The notes beneath the pieces were generated by a model. It had not been told where the DNA came from, did not search any database, and saw only the letters and a program-made list of their open reading frames with translations. A DNA stretch of 49,724 nucleotides from Fidelibacterota bacterium (GTDB taxonomy: Bacteria; Fidelibacterota; Marinisomatia; Marinisomatales; UBA1611), in NCBI GenBank assembly GCA_002708715.1, contig PAPB01000026.1, positions 1 through 49,724 on the forward strand, in the 5' to 3' direction. Position numbers and translations under genes: made by a program. Positions 1 to 8,625 of the stretch are shown here, in pieces (position 1 is the stretch's first letter; each line of letters begins with the position of its first letter).

Positions 1-28
1 GGTTTTTGTGTTCTTTAAAATTCTCCAT
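1..28 (-). CDS. Possible 5' end of a minus-strand gene running off the window
   Basis: Reading the minus strand from base 28, an ATG opens a frame (M-E-N-F-K-E-H-K-N) that stays open to the window edge. Only nine codons are visible and no ribosome binding site precedes them, so this may be chance. Its orientation matches the next gene at 234-440. Confidence 0.2.
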
Positions 29-162
29 AGTTATGTACGATTAACAACAAATAATACAAGAAAAAGAGCATATTCATTTACAATATGTTATTTTGTATTA
101 CTCTTTTGTTGGATTTTATTAGTTTTTAAACTAATCATATATTAGATATGAAACTCATTTTT

Positions 163-206
163 ATGGGGCTTTTTGTTTTTGGGATGATGGGTCGATTTCG
201 ATAATG
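163..206 (+). repeat. Dispersed terminator/promoter-like repeat, copy 1
   Basis: Degenerate copy of the repeat family described in the findings. It has a G-run, a T-tract (ggggctttttgttttt), then gggatgatgggt and the variant box TCGATTTC, ending at an ATG at 204. That ATG opens only a 16-codon frame. The 5' hairpin half is mostly missing here. The rest of bases 29-233 shows no convincing gene. Confidence 0.6.
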
Positions 207-233
207 GCGGATAAATTAAAATTAATATTCAGG

Positions 234-440
234 CTAAAGAGGAATACCAAGTAAAACAAGAATCAGTAAATATACCATACACTGTACAAGCCCCAACAAT
301 GCGGTTATTACTATCCATACAAAACGATTCTGTTTTCGTTTCTCCTTTTGAACCAAGAAAGGGATATAGATAAATGGTGAACCACCAAGAATCAAAAGTA
401 TCAGAATATTTATTGATTGAGTCATTATGAAATTTAACAA
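234..440 (-). CDS. Small two-helix membrane protein, function unknown
   Basis: This 68-residue frame has two clear hydrophobic segments (about residues 8-29 and 42-66) separated by a basic stretch with K-E-K-R-K. That is the pattern of a hairpin membrane protein with a cytoplasmic positive loop. A second ATG at 425 (M-T-Q-S) is an equally good start and would give 63 residues; neither start has a strong ribosome binding site. I do not recognise a family. It sits between two plus-strand repeat copies and is one of many tiny membrane proteins in this part of the window. The composition is typical of a real protein, but the short length leaves doubt. Confidence 0.45.
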   Translation of the reverse strand: MLNFIMTQSINILILLILGGSPFIYIPFLVQKEKRKQNRFVWIVITALLGLVQCMVYLLILVLLGIPL

Positions 441-517
441 TGAAACAGATTAGCTAACTTTCCCTTATATAAAGGCGGTGTGTAATCCTAATGTGTAATA
501 CTATTTGCTTTATATAG

Positions 518-559
518 ATGGGTTTTTTGTTTGTGGGATGATGGGTAGATTTGGATATG
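518..559 (+). repeat. Dispersed terminator/promoter-like repeat, copy 2
   Basis: Near-consensus copy of the 3' part of the repeat: atgggttttttg, tttgtgggatgatggg, then TAGATTTG at 546-553 and GAT, followed at once by the ATG at 557 that begins a 36-residue membrane protein. TAGATTTG fits the Bacteroidota -7 element TAnnTTTG. A TTTG lies 16 bases upstream. Confidence 0.7.
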
Positions 560-667
560 GCACATGGAAGAACATTAGAAGAAAAAATAATTATTGGAGT
601 TTTTTTAATAGGGATGTTAGCTTGGTGGGCTTACAACGAGTACAAGAAAGATAACCCAGACGACTAA
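557..667 (+). CDS. 36-residue single-helix membrane protein
   Basis: A short frame starts at the ATG directly after repeat copy 2 and ends at TAA 665-667. The protein begins M-A-H-G-R-T-L-E-E-K, has one hydrophobic helix (about residues 11-26, I-I-I-G-V-F-L-I-G-M-L-A-W-W) and a charged tail ending K-K-D-N-P-D-D. There is no room for a ribosome binding site if the repeat is the promoter, so translation could be leaderless. Function is unknown. It is a plausible small membrane protein of the kind automatic gene callers miss, but it rests only on composition and on the upstream repeat. Confidence 0.45.
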   Translation: MAHGRTLEEKIIIGVFLIGMLAWWAYNEYKKDNPDD

Positions 668-671
668 AGAC

Positions 672-977
672 CTCAGATTATTCTTATTTATTGGGATGAC
701 TTGGGGGCAAGTAGATAAGGATAAATCAAATATTGATTATTACAAAGAAGGTATGATTGCTGCAAAACAGGATTTTATTGATTCAAAAAGATTATATGGT
801 TAAATATGGGATCAGTCGCTTCTTAATCCAATGATAAACCATTACACGAAGGTTACGAATCTTCAACATGGCAAAAAATTTGAGTCTGGATATAGAAAAG
901 AAATAAGAAAACAAAAATTAAAACAAAGTTTAAAATTTTTTTGGCGTATTACTAATATAATTCCATGTGTTTTTTAG
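672..977 (+). pseudogene. Small gene interrupted by one in-frame stop
   Basis: The frame from about base 672 reads as a hydrophobic leader (L-F-L-F-I-G-M-T-W-G-Q) and then D-Y-Y-K-E-G-M-I-A-A-K-Q-D-F, stops at TAA 801-803, and continues in the same frame for 57 codons to TAG 975-977 with a basic tail (G-Y-R-K-E-I-R-K-Q-K-L-K). A leader, a Y-x-x-G pattern and a basic C-terminus recall small membrane proteins, but I cannot name the family. It may be a decayed gene, or a 35-residue gene (ATG 696) followed by unrelated open sequence. About 85 bases of featureless AT-rich DNA separate it from the next gene. Confidence 0.3.
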
Positions 978-1063
978 TAAACTTTTTATCTAACCCTGGT
1001 GCAGGTATTTTACTTCATTAATAAACATTCTTTAAAATAATAAAACAAAGGCTATAAATCGTT

Positions 1064-2107
1064 TCACCTCAAAATAAACCCATCTTTCAAAGGGTCATTG
1101 GGGTTAATCCAGAAGCAATTTTTCCCAGTGAGAAATGCTGTTCCTCTTACTTCGGGAATGACAGCTTCATATTTATCAAAAGTTATTATTTCATTAACTT
1201 TAACCGTGAAAGTAGAACCAATAATACTTTCAATAGTAATGGATTCACCGATGCCAATTTCACCACGTGCATAATGAATTGCAGCGCGAGCACTAACACC
1301 AGTTCCTGTTGGGCTTCTGTCAACTTCGCCTTCTGCAAAAATGCAAACATTTCGACTGTGGTTGTTTGAATCTTTCGGAGGACCAGTAAAGATTACACCA
1401 TATAAAAAATTCATTTCTGGCGCTGTTGGATGTTCTATGATAGTAGATTTAGAAATTATCTTTTTGATTAACATCCCCATTTCGATGAGTTCATCATGAT
1501 ATTCTTGTGTACAATCAGAATCAATTTGAGTTACATCAACAAAGGCATAATATGCGCCACCAAATGCTAAATCATACCGAATATTTCCCAGTCCAGGTAT
1601 ATTCACAATTGAATCCATTTGCTGTACAAATGAAGGAACATTGTGAAATCCTATATTTGTGATCTCTCCATCTTTTACTTCCGCAAAGGAGTAAATAAAC
1701 CCTGAGGGGACATCCATTCTTACTTCTGTAACAGGTTCAGTCTTTTTGATTAATCCAGTTTCTATAAATGTTTTTGTCAATGCAATAACTGCATGGCCGC
1801 AGCCTGTGGAATATCCTTCATTATGAATAAAAATGACCCCAAAATCTGCATTGGGCGTATCAGGGGTGACTATAATTGCTCCATACATATCTGCATGTCC
1901 CCGCGGTTCCCACATGAGTGCTTTTCTAATTTGATCAAAATCATTTTTAGCACTAGCTCTTTTTTCTAAAAGTGTTGTCCCTTTTAGATTTGGAAACCCT
2001 GAAATGATAATTCGAAGCGGTTCTCCACCTGTATGGGCATCTATGGTCTGGATCTCAAACCAATCATCTGGGGCTTGCCAATTTTTCAGATTTTTTATTT
2101 CAATCAT
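1064..2107 (-). CDS. Trans-3-hydroxy-L-proline dehydratase (proline racemase family)
   Basis: This 347-residue protein is a proline racemase-family enzyme (D-A-H-T-G-G-E-P near residue 23, D-R-S-P-x-G-T-G near 263). Racemases and epimerases use two catalytic cysteines. Here the first is kept (Cys103 in S-T-G-C-G-H) but the second is threonine (Thr267 in D-R-S-P-T-G-T-G). Cys plus Thr is the signature of trans-3-hydroxy-L-proline dehydratase (human L3HYPDH), which yields delta1-pyrroline-2-carboxylate. The gene overlaps the upstream OCD-family gene by 8 bases on the same strand, and that enzyme class reduces the product to L-proline. The two genes therefore form a cytosolic route from hydroxyproline to proline. 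Substrate choice is inferred from the catalytic pair and the neighbour. Confidence 0.88.
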   Translation of the reverse strand: MIEIKNLKNWQAPDDWFEIQTIDAHTGGEPLRIIISGFPNLKGTTLLEKRASAKNDFDQIRKALMWEPRGHADMYGAIIVTPDTPNADFGVIFIHNEGYSTGCGHAVIALTKTFIETGLIKKTEPVTEVRMDVPSGFIYSFAEVKDGEITNIGFHNVPSFVQQMDSIVNIPGLGNIRYDLAFGGAYYAFVDVTQIDSDCTQEYHDELIEMGMLIKKIISKSTIIEHPTAPEMNFLYGVIFTGPPKDSNNHSRNVCIFAEGEVDRSPTGTGVSARAAIHYARGEIGIGESITIESIIGSTFTVKVNEIITFDKYEAVIPEVRGTAFLTGKNCFWINPNDPLKDGFILR

Positions 2108-3041
2108 GATTCAATTTTTTCAGTATCAAATTTACAATGGCAAGATCTTGAATAGCATTCCCTACTGATTTAAATAGGGTGATTTCAGTTTTTGATTCTC
2201 TAGCAGGGAGTTCACCAGCTACAACCTGTCCCAATTCGCCATAGACTCTTTCAAAGGACCAGAGCCCTTCTTCCATGGGAATTATGAGATCTCCTGCTTC
2301 TTTTTTGCAGGCTTTTATTTGGTCAACTATAATTTTAGAATGAATGACTATATCTGAAGATACTTCCCGCATCATTGGTTGGTGTGAACCAATAACATTT
2401 AAATGACAACCTGATTTAATATTACGAAATTCAATCAGTGGAAGCTGAGAAGGTGTAGTGGTACAAATTATATCAGCTTTTTTTAAAGTCTCTTGAGATC
2501 CAATTTCACATTTGATTCTTTTGGAATGTGAATCACAAAATTTTACAGCAGTGTTTTTATTTCGACTGAATACAATGAATTTTTTAATTTTTCGAACTTT
2601 CATGATAGATTTTATATGAGCAGAAGCCTGAACTCCTGTCCCAAAAATTGCACAAGTAACAGCATCCTTTTTTGCCATTAGATCTGTAGCCAATCCAGAT
2701 GCCGCTGCTGTTCGAATAGCTGTGATGGATTCTCCATCAAAGGTAGCAATATGGTTACCTTTTGAAGCATCAAAAACTTTAACCACACTATGAATCAGAG
2801 GTAGGCCTTTATGGGGATTTGAATAATTTACAGATGAAATCTTTACACAATAATGGGGCTCCCCAACAGCATAAGCTGGCATAACCAGGGATGTAGCATT
2901 TTTATCTGGAATATCCAACTTCAAACGAGTAGGTACATGGGCATCACCACTACTCAAGTGAACGAAAGCAGACTTCATAGCATGGATAGCTTCCTTCATA
3001 GAAACCATCCCTAGAATTTGTTTTTTATTTAGGGAAATCAT
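2100..3041 (-). CDS. Delta1-pyrroline-2-carboxylate reductase (ornithine cyclodeaminase/mu-crystallin family)
   Basis: This 313-residue protein has the ornithine cyclodeaminase/mu-crystallin fold: a Rossmann nucleotide-binding motif (C-A-I-F-G-T-G-V-Q-A near residue 131), the early lysine region K-I-S-S-V-N-Y, and R-T-A-A-A-S-G-L-A-T typical of the family. Family members include ornithine cyclodeaminase, alanine dehydrogenase and pyrroline-2-carboxylate or ketimine reductases. Immediate translational overlap with a Cys/Thr-type hydroxyproline dehydratase makes the NAD(P)H-dependent conversion of delta1-pyrroline-2-carboxylate to L-proline the most likely reaction. It is the first gene of a two-gene minus-strand operon whose promoter should lie in the 3042-3350 gap; I found no recognisable box there. 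Activity as true ornithine cyclodeaminase cannot be excluded by sequence. Confidence 0.82.
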   Translation of the reverse strand: MISLNKKQILGMVSMKEAIHAMKSAFVHLSSGDAHVPTRLKLDIPDKNATSLVMPAYAVGEPHYCVKISSVNYSNPHKGLPLIHSVVKVFDASKGNHIATFDGESITAIRTAAASGLATDLMAKKDAVTCAIFGTGVQASAHIKSIMKVRKIKKFIVFSRNKNTAVKFCDSHSKRIKCEIGSQETLKKADIICTTTPSQLPLIEFRNIKSGCHLNVIGSHQPMMREVSSDIVIHSKIIVDQIKACKKEAGDLIIPMEEGLWSFERVYGELGQVVAGELPARESKTEITLFKSVGNAIQDLAIVNLILKKLNHD

Positions 3042-3358
3042 AAATTGATTTCTGGTTTGATTTTGTACCCAATTACTAATGTAATTATAATATTTATTTT
3101 ATGATATATAATATAATTCTAATAAAAAATTAATTTAACCGATACACCTCACATTTTTATTTTTCAATAGAAGTTTTTTTAAAAACAACTACTTTAACAA
3201 CTACTTCATGTTATGTTGAAAAACTAAAAATATTATTAAGTATTTACATAAAAATATGCTTGTAAATTCTCAAAAATTCAAAATAATTAAATTACGCGTA
3301 TATGATCAATTAATGGATATATTAGCTGCTTGGTGAAAATCAGTAGGTCTAAAGTTTT
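3042..3358. other. AT-rich gene-poor interval
   Basis: This interval separates divergently transcribed genes and should hold the promoter of the hydroxyproline operon. The only frame of note is a 26-codon plus-strand fragment (ATG 3256, TGA 3334) reading S-Q-K-F-K-I-I-K-L-R-V-Y-D-Q, which may be a gene remnant. It is too short to call. Confidence 0.4.
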
Positions 3359-3415
3359 AGCCCCGGATTCGTGGGGGGTTTTTTGTTTGTGGGATGATAG
3401 GTAGATTTGGATGTG
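3359..3415 (+). repeat. Dispersed terminator/promoter-like repeat, copy 3
   Basis: Full-length copy. A hairpin CCCC (3361-3364) pairs with GGGG in the run at 3373-3378, followed by a T-tract, tttgtgggatgatagg, the box TAGATTTG (3402-3409), GAT, and then GTG where other copies have ATG. The next gene starts at 3435, 20 bases further on. The hairpin with its T-run would act as an intrinsic terminator for upstream plus-strand transcripts. Confidence 0.7.
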
Positions 3416-3434
3416 AAAAAAACAAGGATTAAAT

Positions 3435-4007
3435 ATGTCAAAGTATATTATAGTGATTTTGTCTATATCTTATATTCTAGCACAAGAAGAGAAAGAGAAA
3501 CCAGATATTGCTATTAATTTTTTTAAGGGTGATGATAAATATCTTTTAAACTGGAGCGCTAATGTTTATTGTGGATATCCAATTTATACTGCTGAATTTT
3601 TAAATAGTTACAATAAATTAAAACCAATTTATGGTTTATCAATAGGAACGCCACTTGGATTCCAAGCTGGCATAGCTTTTTTGACTGTTAATTTTGAATT
3701 ATTGAATTATAATTTTGAAAGTAATTTACTTGAACAAACTGAGAATGATTATTTTAAAGGTACGGTTTACCAGATTGGACTTAATTCAGGAATGTTTGTC
3801 AATGATTTATGTATAAGCTTAACTGCAGCAATGGGAAAATATCACACTGGCAATGGAATCAATACTAGTTTAAATATAGATCTTCCATATTGGGGTGATT
3901 TTGAAATTCGTTCTACAATCAGATTTAATACTATTCCTATTGATTATAAACATGGTGGCTATAGTGGATGGGCAGATTGTGGTATTTCGATGGGGTATGA
4001 ATTCTAG
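3435..4007 (+). CDS. Secreted, probable outer-membrane beta-barrel-like protein
   Basis: The 190-residue product begins with a signal peptide (M-S-K-Y-I-I-V-I-L-S-I-S-Y-I-L-A, likely cut before Q-E-E-K). The rest is rich in alternating aromatic and small residues, with glycine-rich strands and a terminal Y-E-F ending in phenylalanine. These features are common in small outer-membrane barrels. No catalytic motif is visible and I do not recognise a named family. It lies directly after repeat copy 3, whose promoter-like box is the only candidate regulatory signal. An extracytoplasmic location is well supported; a barrel fold is inferred from composition only. Confidence 0.65.
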   Translation: MSKYIIVILSISYILAQEEKEKPDIAINFFKGDDKYLLNWSANVYCGYPIYTAEFLNSYNKLKPIYGLSIGTPLGFQAGIAFLTVNFELLNYNFESNLLEQTENDYFKGTVYQIGLNSGMFVNDLCISLTAAMGKYHTGNGINTSLNIDLPYWGDFEIRSTIRFNTIPIDYKHGGYSGWADCGISMGYEF

Positions 4008-4105
4008 TGAACTCTGTATTAATGCATTTTCAAGATATGAAAATCAAAAAGACTTAAATGCAGTCCTAATTTTTTGTAAAATAATTGTTAACTGTAATAA
4101 TTAAG

Positions 4106-4150
4106 CTACATATTGTTGGGTTTTTTTGATGATGGATAGATTTGGATATG
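4106..4150 (+). repeat. Dispersed terminator/promoter-like repeat, copy 4
   Basis: A shorter copy in which the T-tract runs straight into gatgatgga, then the box TAGATTTG (4137-4144), GAT and ATG (4148). It lies immediately before the secreted beta-propeller gene. The G-rich arm is reduced to ttggg and the left hairpin arm is poorly kept. Confidence 0.6.
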
Positions 4151-4159
4151 GAGATAATT

Positions 4160-5485
4160 ATGAGAAAATATTTATTATTATTACTTCTTGCAACATATGG
4201 TTTTTCACAAAATGAAGAGTGGATTTACTATAATAAAGATGGTGCAGATAATAATGCGAACTCTGCTTATAGAATAAAACCTGATGGTACAGAAAATGAA
4301 TTAATTATGGAGAATAACCAAATATCTGATATTTCTGAAGATGGTTTGAAAATTTTATGTTTTGGATGGGATATTATTTCACTAATTGATTTAGAAACTA
4401 TGGATACCCTAACCGTTGATGATGGTGGTTCTAATCCACGGTTTACTTATGATGAAAATGTAATTATTTATTATAAAGATATGAATGTTAATTCTGGAGG
4501 AAACCACTTGTATAAATATTCTTTCATAGACAGTTCAGAAACATTGATAGCAGATTCAGTAGAAGGGTTTGATATAAAAATGTCCCCTGATAAACAAAAG
4601 TTTGTATTTTTTCAAACTAATCAGGATAGTATGGATGTTGTAATTGCAGATATCCAAAGCGGTCAAACATCAAATTTAGTAACAGTATTACCGCCAGGTG
4701 CTCCTTTTATATCTTTATTTGAGTCCTATTGGGGGCCAGATGATTACATCTATTTGAATCTTAGGGATGGTAATGGTGTTATTCAGTTGTTTAGAATACA
4801 TAGTTCTAATGTTGATAACTCCTTAATACAATTAACTGAACAAAATGAAGATAGTAGGCCTTTAGCATCAAATGATATCCATTTAGAAAAATTAGCTTTT
4901 ATTAGCATTAATCAAGTAACTGGACCTACGGGTGAGTGTTGGTTATATGATTTTGAATCAAATGAGACTTTATATCTTGGTGATATCGATAGTAATTCTT
5001 GGGCACTTCATCAAACCTGGTCACCAGATAATGCAAAAATAGCGATTGGTGGAATATGGGCAACTGGTATATGGACTCCAGGTCCCATAAAAATTTTCGA
5101 TACAGTTACAGATAGCTTTACAACTCTTGTTGATTCAACTTGGCCGCCTTGTTTTTGGGTTGGTGATACTGATGAGCAAGTGTCCATAATTGATAAGACG
5201 CTCCCAATTCCATATAATCTGTACAATGCCTACCCCAACCCATTTAACCCTGTCACCACACTCCATTATGATCTACTAGAAGATTCTTATGTAAATATTA
5301 CCATTTATAATATGCTTGGTAATGTGGTTAATAATCTTGTTAATACTAACCAAAATTCTGGTTATAAATCAGTGCAATGGAATGCTACCAATAACCAAGC
5401 TCAACCAGTTTCAGCAGGAGTTTATATTTATAGCATTGAAGCAGGAGAGTTCAGGCAAACTAAGAAAATGATATTGCTAAAATAA
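4160..5485 (+). CDS. Secreted beta-propeller protein with C-terminal sorting domain
   Basis: A signal peptide (M-R-K-Y-L-L-L-L-L-L-A-T-Y-G-F-S) is followed by TolB/PD40-type beta-propeller repeats (motifs such as D-I-S-E-D-G, S-P-D-K-Q-K-F-V, W-S-P-D-N-A-K-I) over about residues 20-340. The final 85 residues form a type IX-like sorting domain starting Y-P-N-P-F-N-P and ending K-K-M-I-L-L-K. I chose ATG 4160 because GGAG lies seven bases upstream. Another in-frame ATG at 4148 sits exactly three bases after the box of repeat copy 4 and would suit a leaderless message. The protein is probably exported to the cell surface; its ligand is unknown. Confidence 0.8.
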   Translation: MRKYLLLLLLATYGFSQNEEWIYYNKDGADNNANSAYRIKPDGTENELIMENNQISDISEDGLKILCFGWDIISLIDLETMDTLTVDDGGSNPRFTYDENVIIYYKDMNVNSGGNHLYKYSFIDSSETLIADSVEGFDIKMSPDKQKFVFFQTNQDSMDVVIADIQSGQTSNLVTVLPPGAPFISLFESYWGPDDYIYLNLRDGNGVIQLFRIHSSNVDNSLIQLTEQNEDSRPLASNDIHLEKLAFISINQVTGPTGECWLYDFESNETLYLGDIDSNSWALHQTWSPDNAKIAIGGIWATGIWTPGPIKIFDTVTDSFTTLVDSTWPPCFWVGDTDEQVSIIDKTLPIPYNLYNAYPNPFNPVTTLHYDLLEDSYVNITIYNMLGNVVNNLVNTNQNSGYKSVQWNATNNQAQPVSAGVYIYSIEAGEFRQTKKMILLK

Positions 5486-5495
5486 AATTATCCTT

Positions 5496-5546
5496 GCGAA
5501 TCAAGCCTTACATTCGCGGCGTATTTGATGGGTAGATTTGGATATG
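5496..5546 (+). repeat. Dispersed terminator/promoter-like repeat, copy 5
   Basis: Copy with an intact, different hairpin: GCGAAT (5496-5501) pairs with ATTCGC (5512-5517). The T-tract has been lost and gatgggTAGATTTG (box 5533-5540), GAT and ATG (5544) follow. The ATG opens a frame of only nine codons, so the box may simply drive the glycosyltransferase gene at 5625. Confidence 0.6.
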
Positions 5547-5624
5547 AAACATACCTTTGCGAAAGTAATATTATAGTTTATAAGAGTAATTAATGATACT
5601 AAGTACTAGACTTTTAAATAAAAA

Positions 5625-7304
5625 ATGAAAGATAAAATTTATATTAAAGTTTGTTTTTTAATATTTTTTGTTTGTGGAATGTATTTTTCTAAAGATTTTG
5701 GGATATCTTGGGATGAACCTTTTCACAGAAAGGGAGGAAAACAAAACCTTGCATTAATTGCAAAGACTCTTAAAATTGATAAAGTATTAGATATCCCACA
5801 AAACATAATAAACCCAGCTGATAGTTCTAAGGATATTTTTGGATACGGTGCAGCCTTTGATACTATATGCTTTTTAATTGAAAAATTATTTAGAATAGAT
5901 GATTTAAAAAATATTTGGTTGATGCGCCATAAAATGAATTTCTTGATTTATTTGATTGGAGCTTATTTATTTTTTTTATTTTCAAAATCAATTTTCAAAA
6001 ATCAGCACTTTGGATTTATTGCAAGTATGTTTTACTTGCTCCATCCTAGGTTATTAAGTCATGGTTTTTTTAATGGTAAAGATTCTATAGCTCAAGCCTT
6101 AGTTGCATGCTCTTTATTTCCACTTTTTTTAGCTTACAAAAATAATAATTATAAATACATAATAATATCTGGTGCAGTAATTGGTTTAGCAATAACAACT
6201 AGAATTCCTATTATTTATTTACCGTTACTCTTTATTACTTTATTATTTTTTAAAAAATTAATATTAGAGAATGGGCAAAAGATCAATTCTAAAAAAATTA
6301 TTTTTATTTTTATATTATCTAATATTTTTAGTAGCTATTTATTTTGGCCAATAATTTGGGAGTCTCCTATTGATAATTTCATTTTAATATTTAACAAAAT
6401 GAAAAATCATTATTGGGTTGGAAGCAATCTTTACATGGGTGAATATATAAAAGCATCAGAAATTCCTTGGCACTACACCCCTATTTGGATTTTGATAACC
6501 ACACCTATTTCTTATTTACTTTTTTTTATTATGGGAATAATTAAAACTATTTTTTATCAAAGTAGAGATAACAAACAACAAATATTTTTTGATATTTTTA
6601 TGTTTTTTGGTTTTGTAGGACCCCTTGTTAGTATTGCGTATTTAGGCTCTACATTATATGATGGTTGGAGACAAACCTTTTTTATTTATCCATTCCTATG
6701 TTATTATATGGCATTGGGATTTAGCTGGGTATATTCAATATTATTAAAAAAATTTCCACTAAGGTTAAATCTCATTATAATACTATTATCCGTTTTTACT
6801 TTTATCGAACCATCTATGAAAATATTATATTTGCATCCTCATCAAAATATTTACTTTAACTCTTTAGCAGGAAAAGATCCGATGAGAAATTTTGAGGGGG
6901 ATTATTGGGGTAATAGCATGCGACAAGGGATAGAATGGATCTTAAATAATGATAAAAAGGATGGAAAACACGAAATTACTATTGCAAGTCCTTACAATGG
7001 GGCTAAAAAGAATTATGGTATCTTAACAAAAGAAAATAGACAAAGGGTAATGTGGATATTTCTAAAAAGTAACAATCTAGATAACTATGAAGCCGTACCG
7101 CTAGCACAAAATTATAATTTAAATACACTTAGCGGTAAACAAATAAAATATCCATTTGATTACTTCATAACTAATTTTCGAGGAGATAAAGAAAATTATT
7201 TAAAATCAATAAGCTCAAATATTTATTTAGATTTCAATGAAGTATATAATATTAAATTAAATCAAATGAAAATATTGAGTGTTTATAAAAAGACCATAGA
7301 TTAG
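5625..7304 (+). CDS. Integral-membrane glycosyltransferase, GT-C/PMT-like
   Basis: This 559-residue protein has around ten or more hydrophobic segments and, just after the first helix, the acidic motif G-I-S-W-D-E-P-F-H (Asp30, Glu31). That placement is typical of GT-C enzymes (PMT/ArnT/GT39-like), which use lipid-phosphate sugars on the outer face of the cytoplasmic membrane. A soluble C-terminal part from about residue 410 contains N-Y-F-N-S-L-A-G-K-D-P and is probably periplasmic. The gene is first in a same-strand trio with an SGNH-like protein and a second GT-C protein, suggesting surface glycan or glycoprotein assembly. Donor and acceptor cannot be read from sequence. Intergenic gaps of about 210 and 40 bases leave co-transcription uncertain. 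Confidence 0.75.
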   Translation: MKDKIYIKVCFLIFFVCGMYFSKDFGISWDEPFHRKGGKQNLALIAKTLKIDKVLDIPQNIINPADSSKDIFGYGAAFDTICFLIEKLFRIDDLKNIWLMRHKMNFLIYLIGAYLFFLFSKSIFKNQHFGFIASMFYLLHPRLLSHGFFNGKDSIAQALVACSLFPLFLAYKNNNYKYIIISGAVIGLAITTRIPIIYLPLLFITLLFFKKLILENGQKINSKKIIFIFILSNIFSSYLFWPIIWESPIDNFILIFNKMKNHYWVGSNLYMGEYIKASEIPWHYTPIWILITTPISYLLFFIMGIIKTIFYQSRDNKQQIFFDIFMFFGFVGPLVSIAYLGSTLYDGWRQTFFIYPFLCYYMALGFSWVYSILLKKFPLRLNLIIILLSVFTFIEPSMKILYLHPHQNIYFNSLAGKDPMRNFEGDYWGNSMRQGIEWILNNDKKDGKHEITIASPYNGAKKNYGILTKENRQRVMWIFLKSNNLDNYEAVPLAQNYNLNTLSGKQIKYPFDYFITNFRGDKENYLKSISSNIYLDFNEVYNIKLNQMKILSVYKKTID

Positions 7305-7513
7305 TTCTATTAAAAATTTAAATGCCTTAATAATTATTACTATCTCAATATTTATTATTCGATTATTATATTATAATTTTCAGAAAGCTGGAACTAGATC
7401 ATAAAAGAAAAAAAATCCCTTTTTCACATTATAATAATGGAAATATTTAATATCATCAAAAATAATATGAAAATTTTCGGAATCTATTTTTATAAAAAAT
7501 CTTATAAATACTA

Positions 7514-8584
7514 ATGAAAGAGAATTTATTACTTTTAACTGCTTCTTTATTATTTTGTTTTTTTATTGCTGAATTATATTCATCAAAAAAAGTAAAAGAA
7601 AAGTTACACTATAACTTTACTAAAGCCGGTAATAAAAGAGAGTTTATTGAATTTATAAATTATCATACAAAAAGTTTACATCATTTAAAAAATCACGATT
7701 ACTATAATATAAATAATCCAAAACAACTTATTTACAGTGAAATAGGTAAAGGAGAAAAAACAATACTTATACAAGGTGATTCTTGGGCAGAATTACTAGA
7801 ACTTAGAGAAGAAAGTAAGGATATGATTTTTCAAAAGTCATTGGATGAAAATATTAAATTTGTAATGGGTGGAACTTCATCATACAGTCCAAGTTTAATG
7901 AGCGCACAATTAAATACTTTAAGGTATGATTTTAATATTAACCCAGAAATCATAATTGCTATTATTGATCAAACGGATCTAGGTGATGAATTATGTCGAT
8001 ATAAGAATTTAAGAAAAACAGTTAATGGTAGATTGATTGTAAAACCTAATCAAGCGGGAACTCCTGATTATTACACACTACATATAGCTTTTCGTAAATA
8101 TGAAATTTTGTCATCAATGTTACCAGCAACTATAAAGCTAATTAAATATGAAATATTTAATTATCAGACTAATCAAAGAATAAAAAGTTTACCAATTAAA
8201 TGTAATGTTGATAATATTTTAGGGATATTAAAAAGAGGAATTAATGTTAATGATAAAGAATATTGGGATCTAGTATTAAATGAATATATTGAAAATGTTT
8301 TTTCTGAATCTTCTACAAAAAATTTGATCTTAATAACTCATCCCCATAAAAATCATTTTACTGGTGAATATTCTCTAAATATTTATGATTTAATTAATGC
8401 AAACATTAAAAAATCAAAATATTTTAATCAAATAACTATGGTCAATACAGATAAAAATGAATTAATTAACAAAATAAAAATCGATGAAATATTTATTCAT
8501 AATGATGAGTATTCACATTTAACAACAGATTATATAGTAAAATTTTATCTACCCAAAATATTTAATTCAATTTTTAAAAGTTAA
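7514..8584 (+). CDS. Membrane-anchored SGNH-hydrolase-like protein
   Basis: An N-terminal hydrophobic segment (about residues 4-22) anchors a 356-residue protein with the SGNH block I motif I-Q-G-D-S-W-A-E (Ser90) and a C-terminal N-D-E-Y-S-H-L-T (Asp331, His335) in the DxxH position of the family. A G-G-T-S-S-Y-S-P stretch near residue 116 may form block II. Such proteins next to glycosyltransferases often add or remove acyl groups on extracellular polysaccharides (AlgJ/AlgX-like), which would suit its place between two GT-C genes. The call as SGNH-like rests on the two visible motifs; substrate is unknown. The preceding 209 bases are AT-rich with no other gene visible. Confidence 0.65.
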   Translation: MKENLLLLTASLLFCFFIAELYSSKKVKEKLHYNFTKAGNKREFIEFINYHTKSLHHLKNHDYYNINNPKQLIYSEIGKGEKTILIQGDSWAELLELREESKDMIFQKSLDENIKFVMGGTSSYSPSLMSAQLNTLRYDFNINPEIIIAIIDQTDLGDELCRYKNLRKTVNGRLIVKPNQAGTPDYYTLHIAFRKYEILSSMLPATIKLIKYEIFNYQTNQRIKSLPIKCNVDNILGILKRGINVNDKEYWDLVLNEYIENVFSESSTKNLILITHPHKNHFTGEYSLNIYDLINANIKKSKYFNQITMVNTDKNELINKIKIDEIFIHNDEYSHLTTDYIVKFYLPKIFNSIFKS

Positions 8585-8625
8585 TATTTACTAGTGAATT
8601 TGTTAGCTCTCCATATCAATATATT

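Noticed and set aside
3256-3336. 26-codon frame ending in TGA followed by more open codons
   Set aside because: Too short, no ribosome binding site, and the continuation is only seven codons; may be a remnant, not a second selenoprotein.
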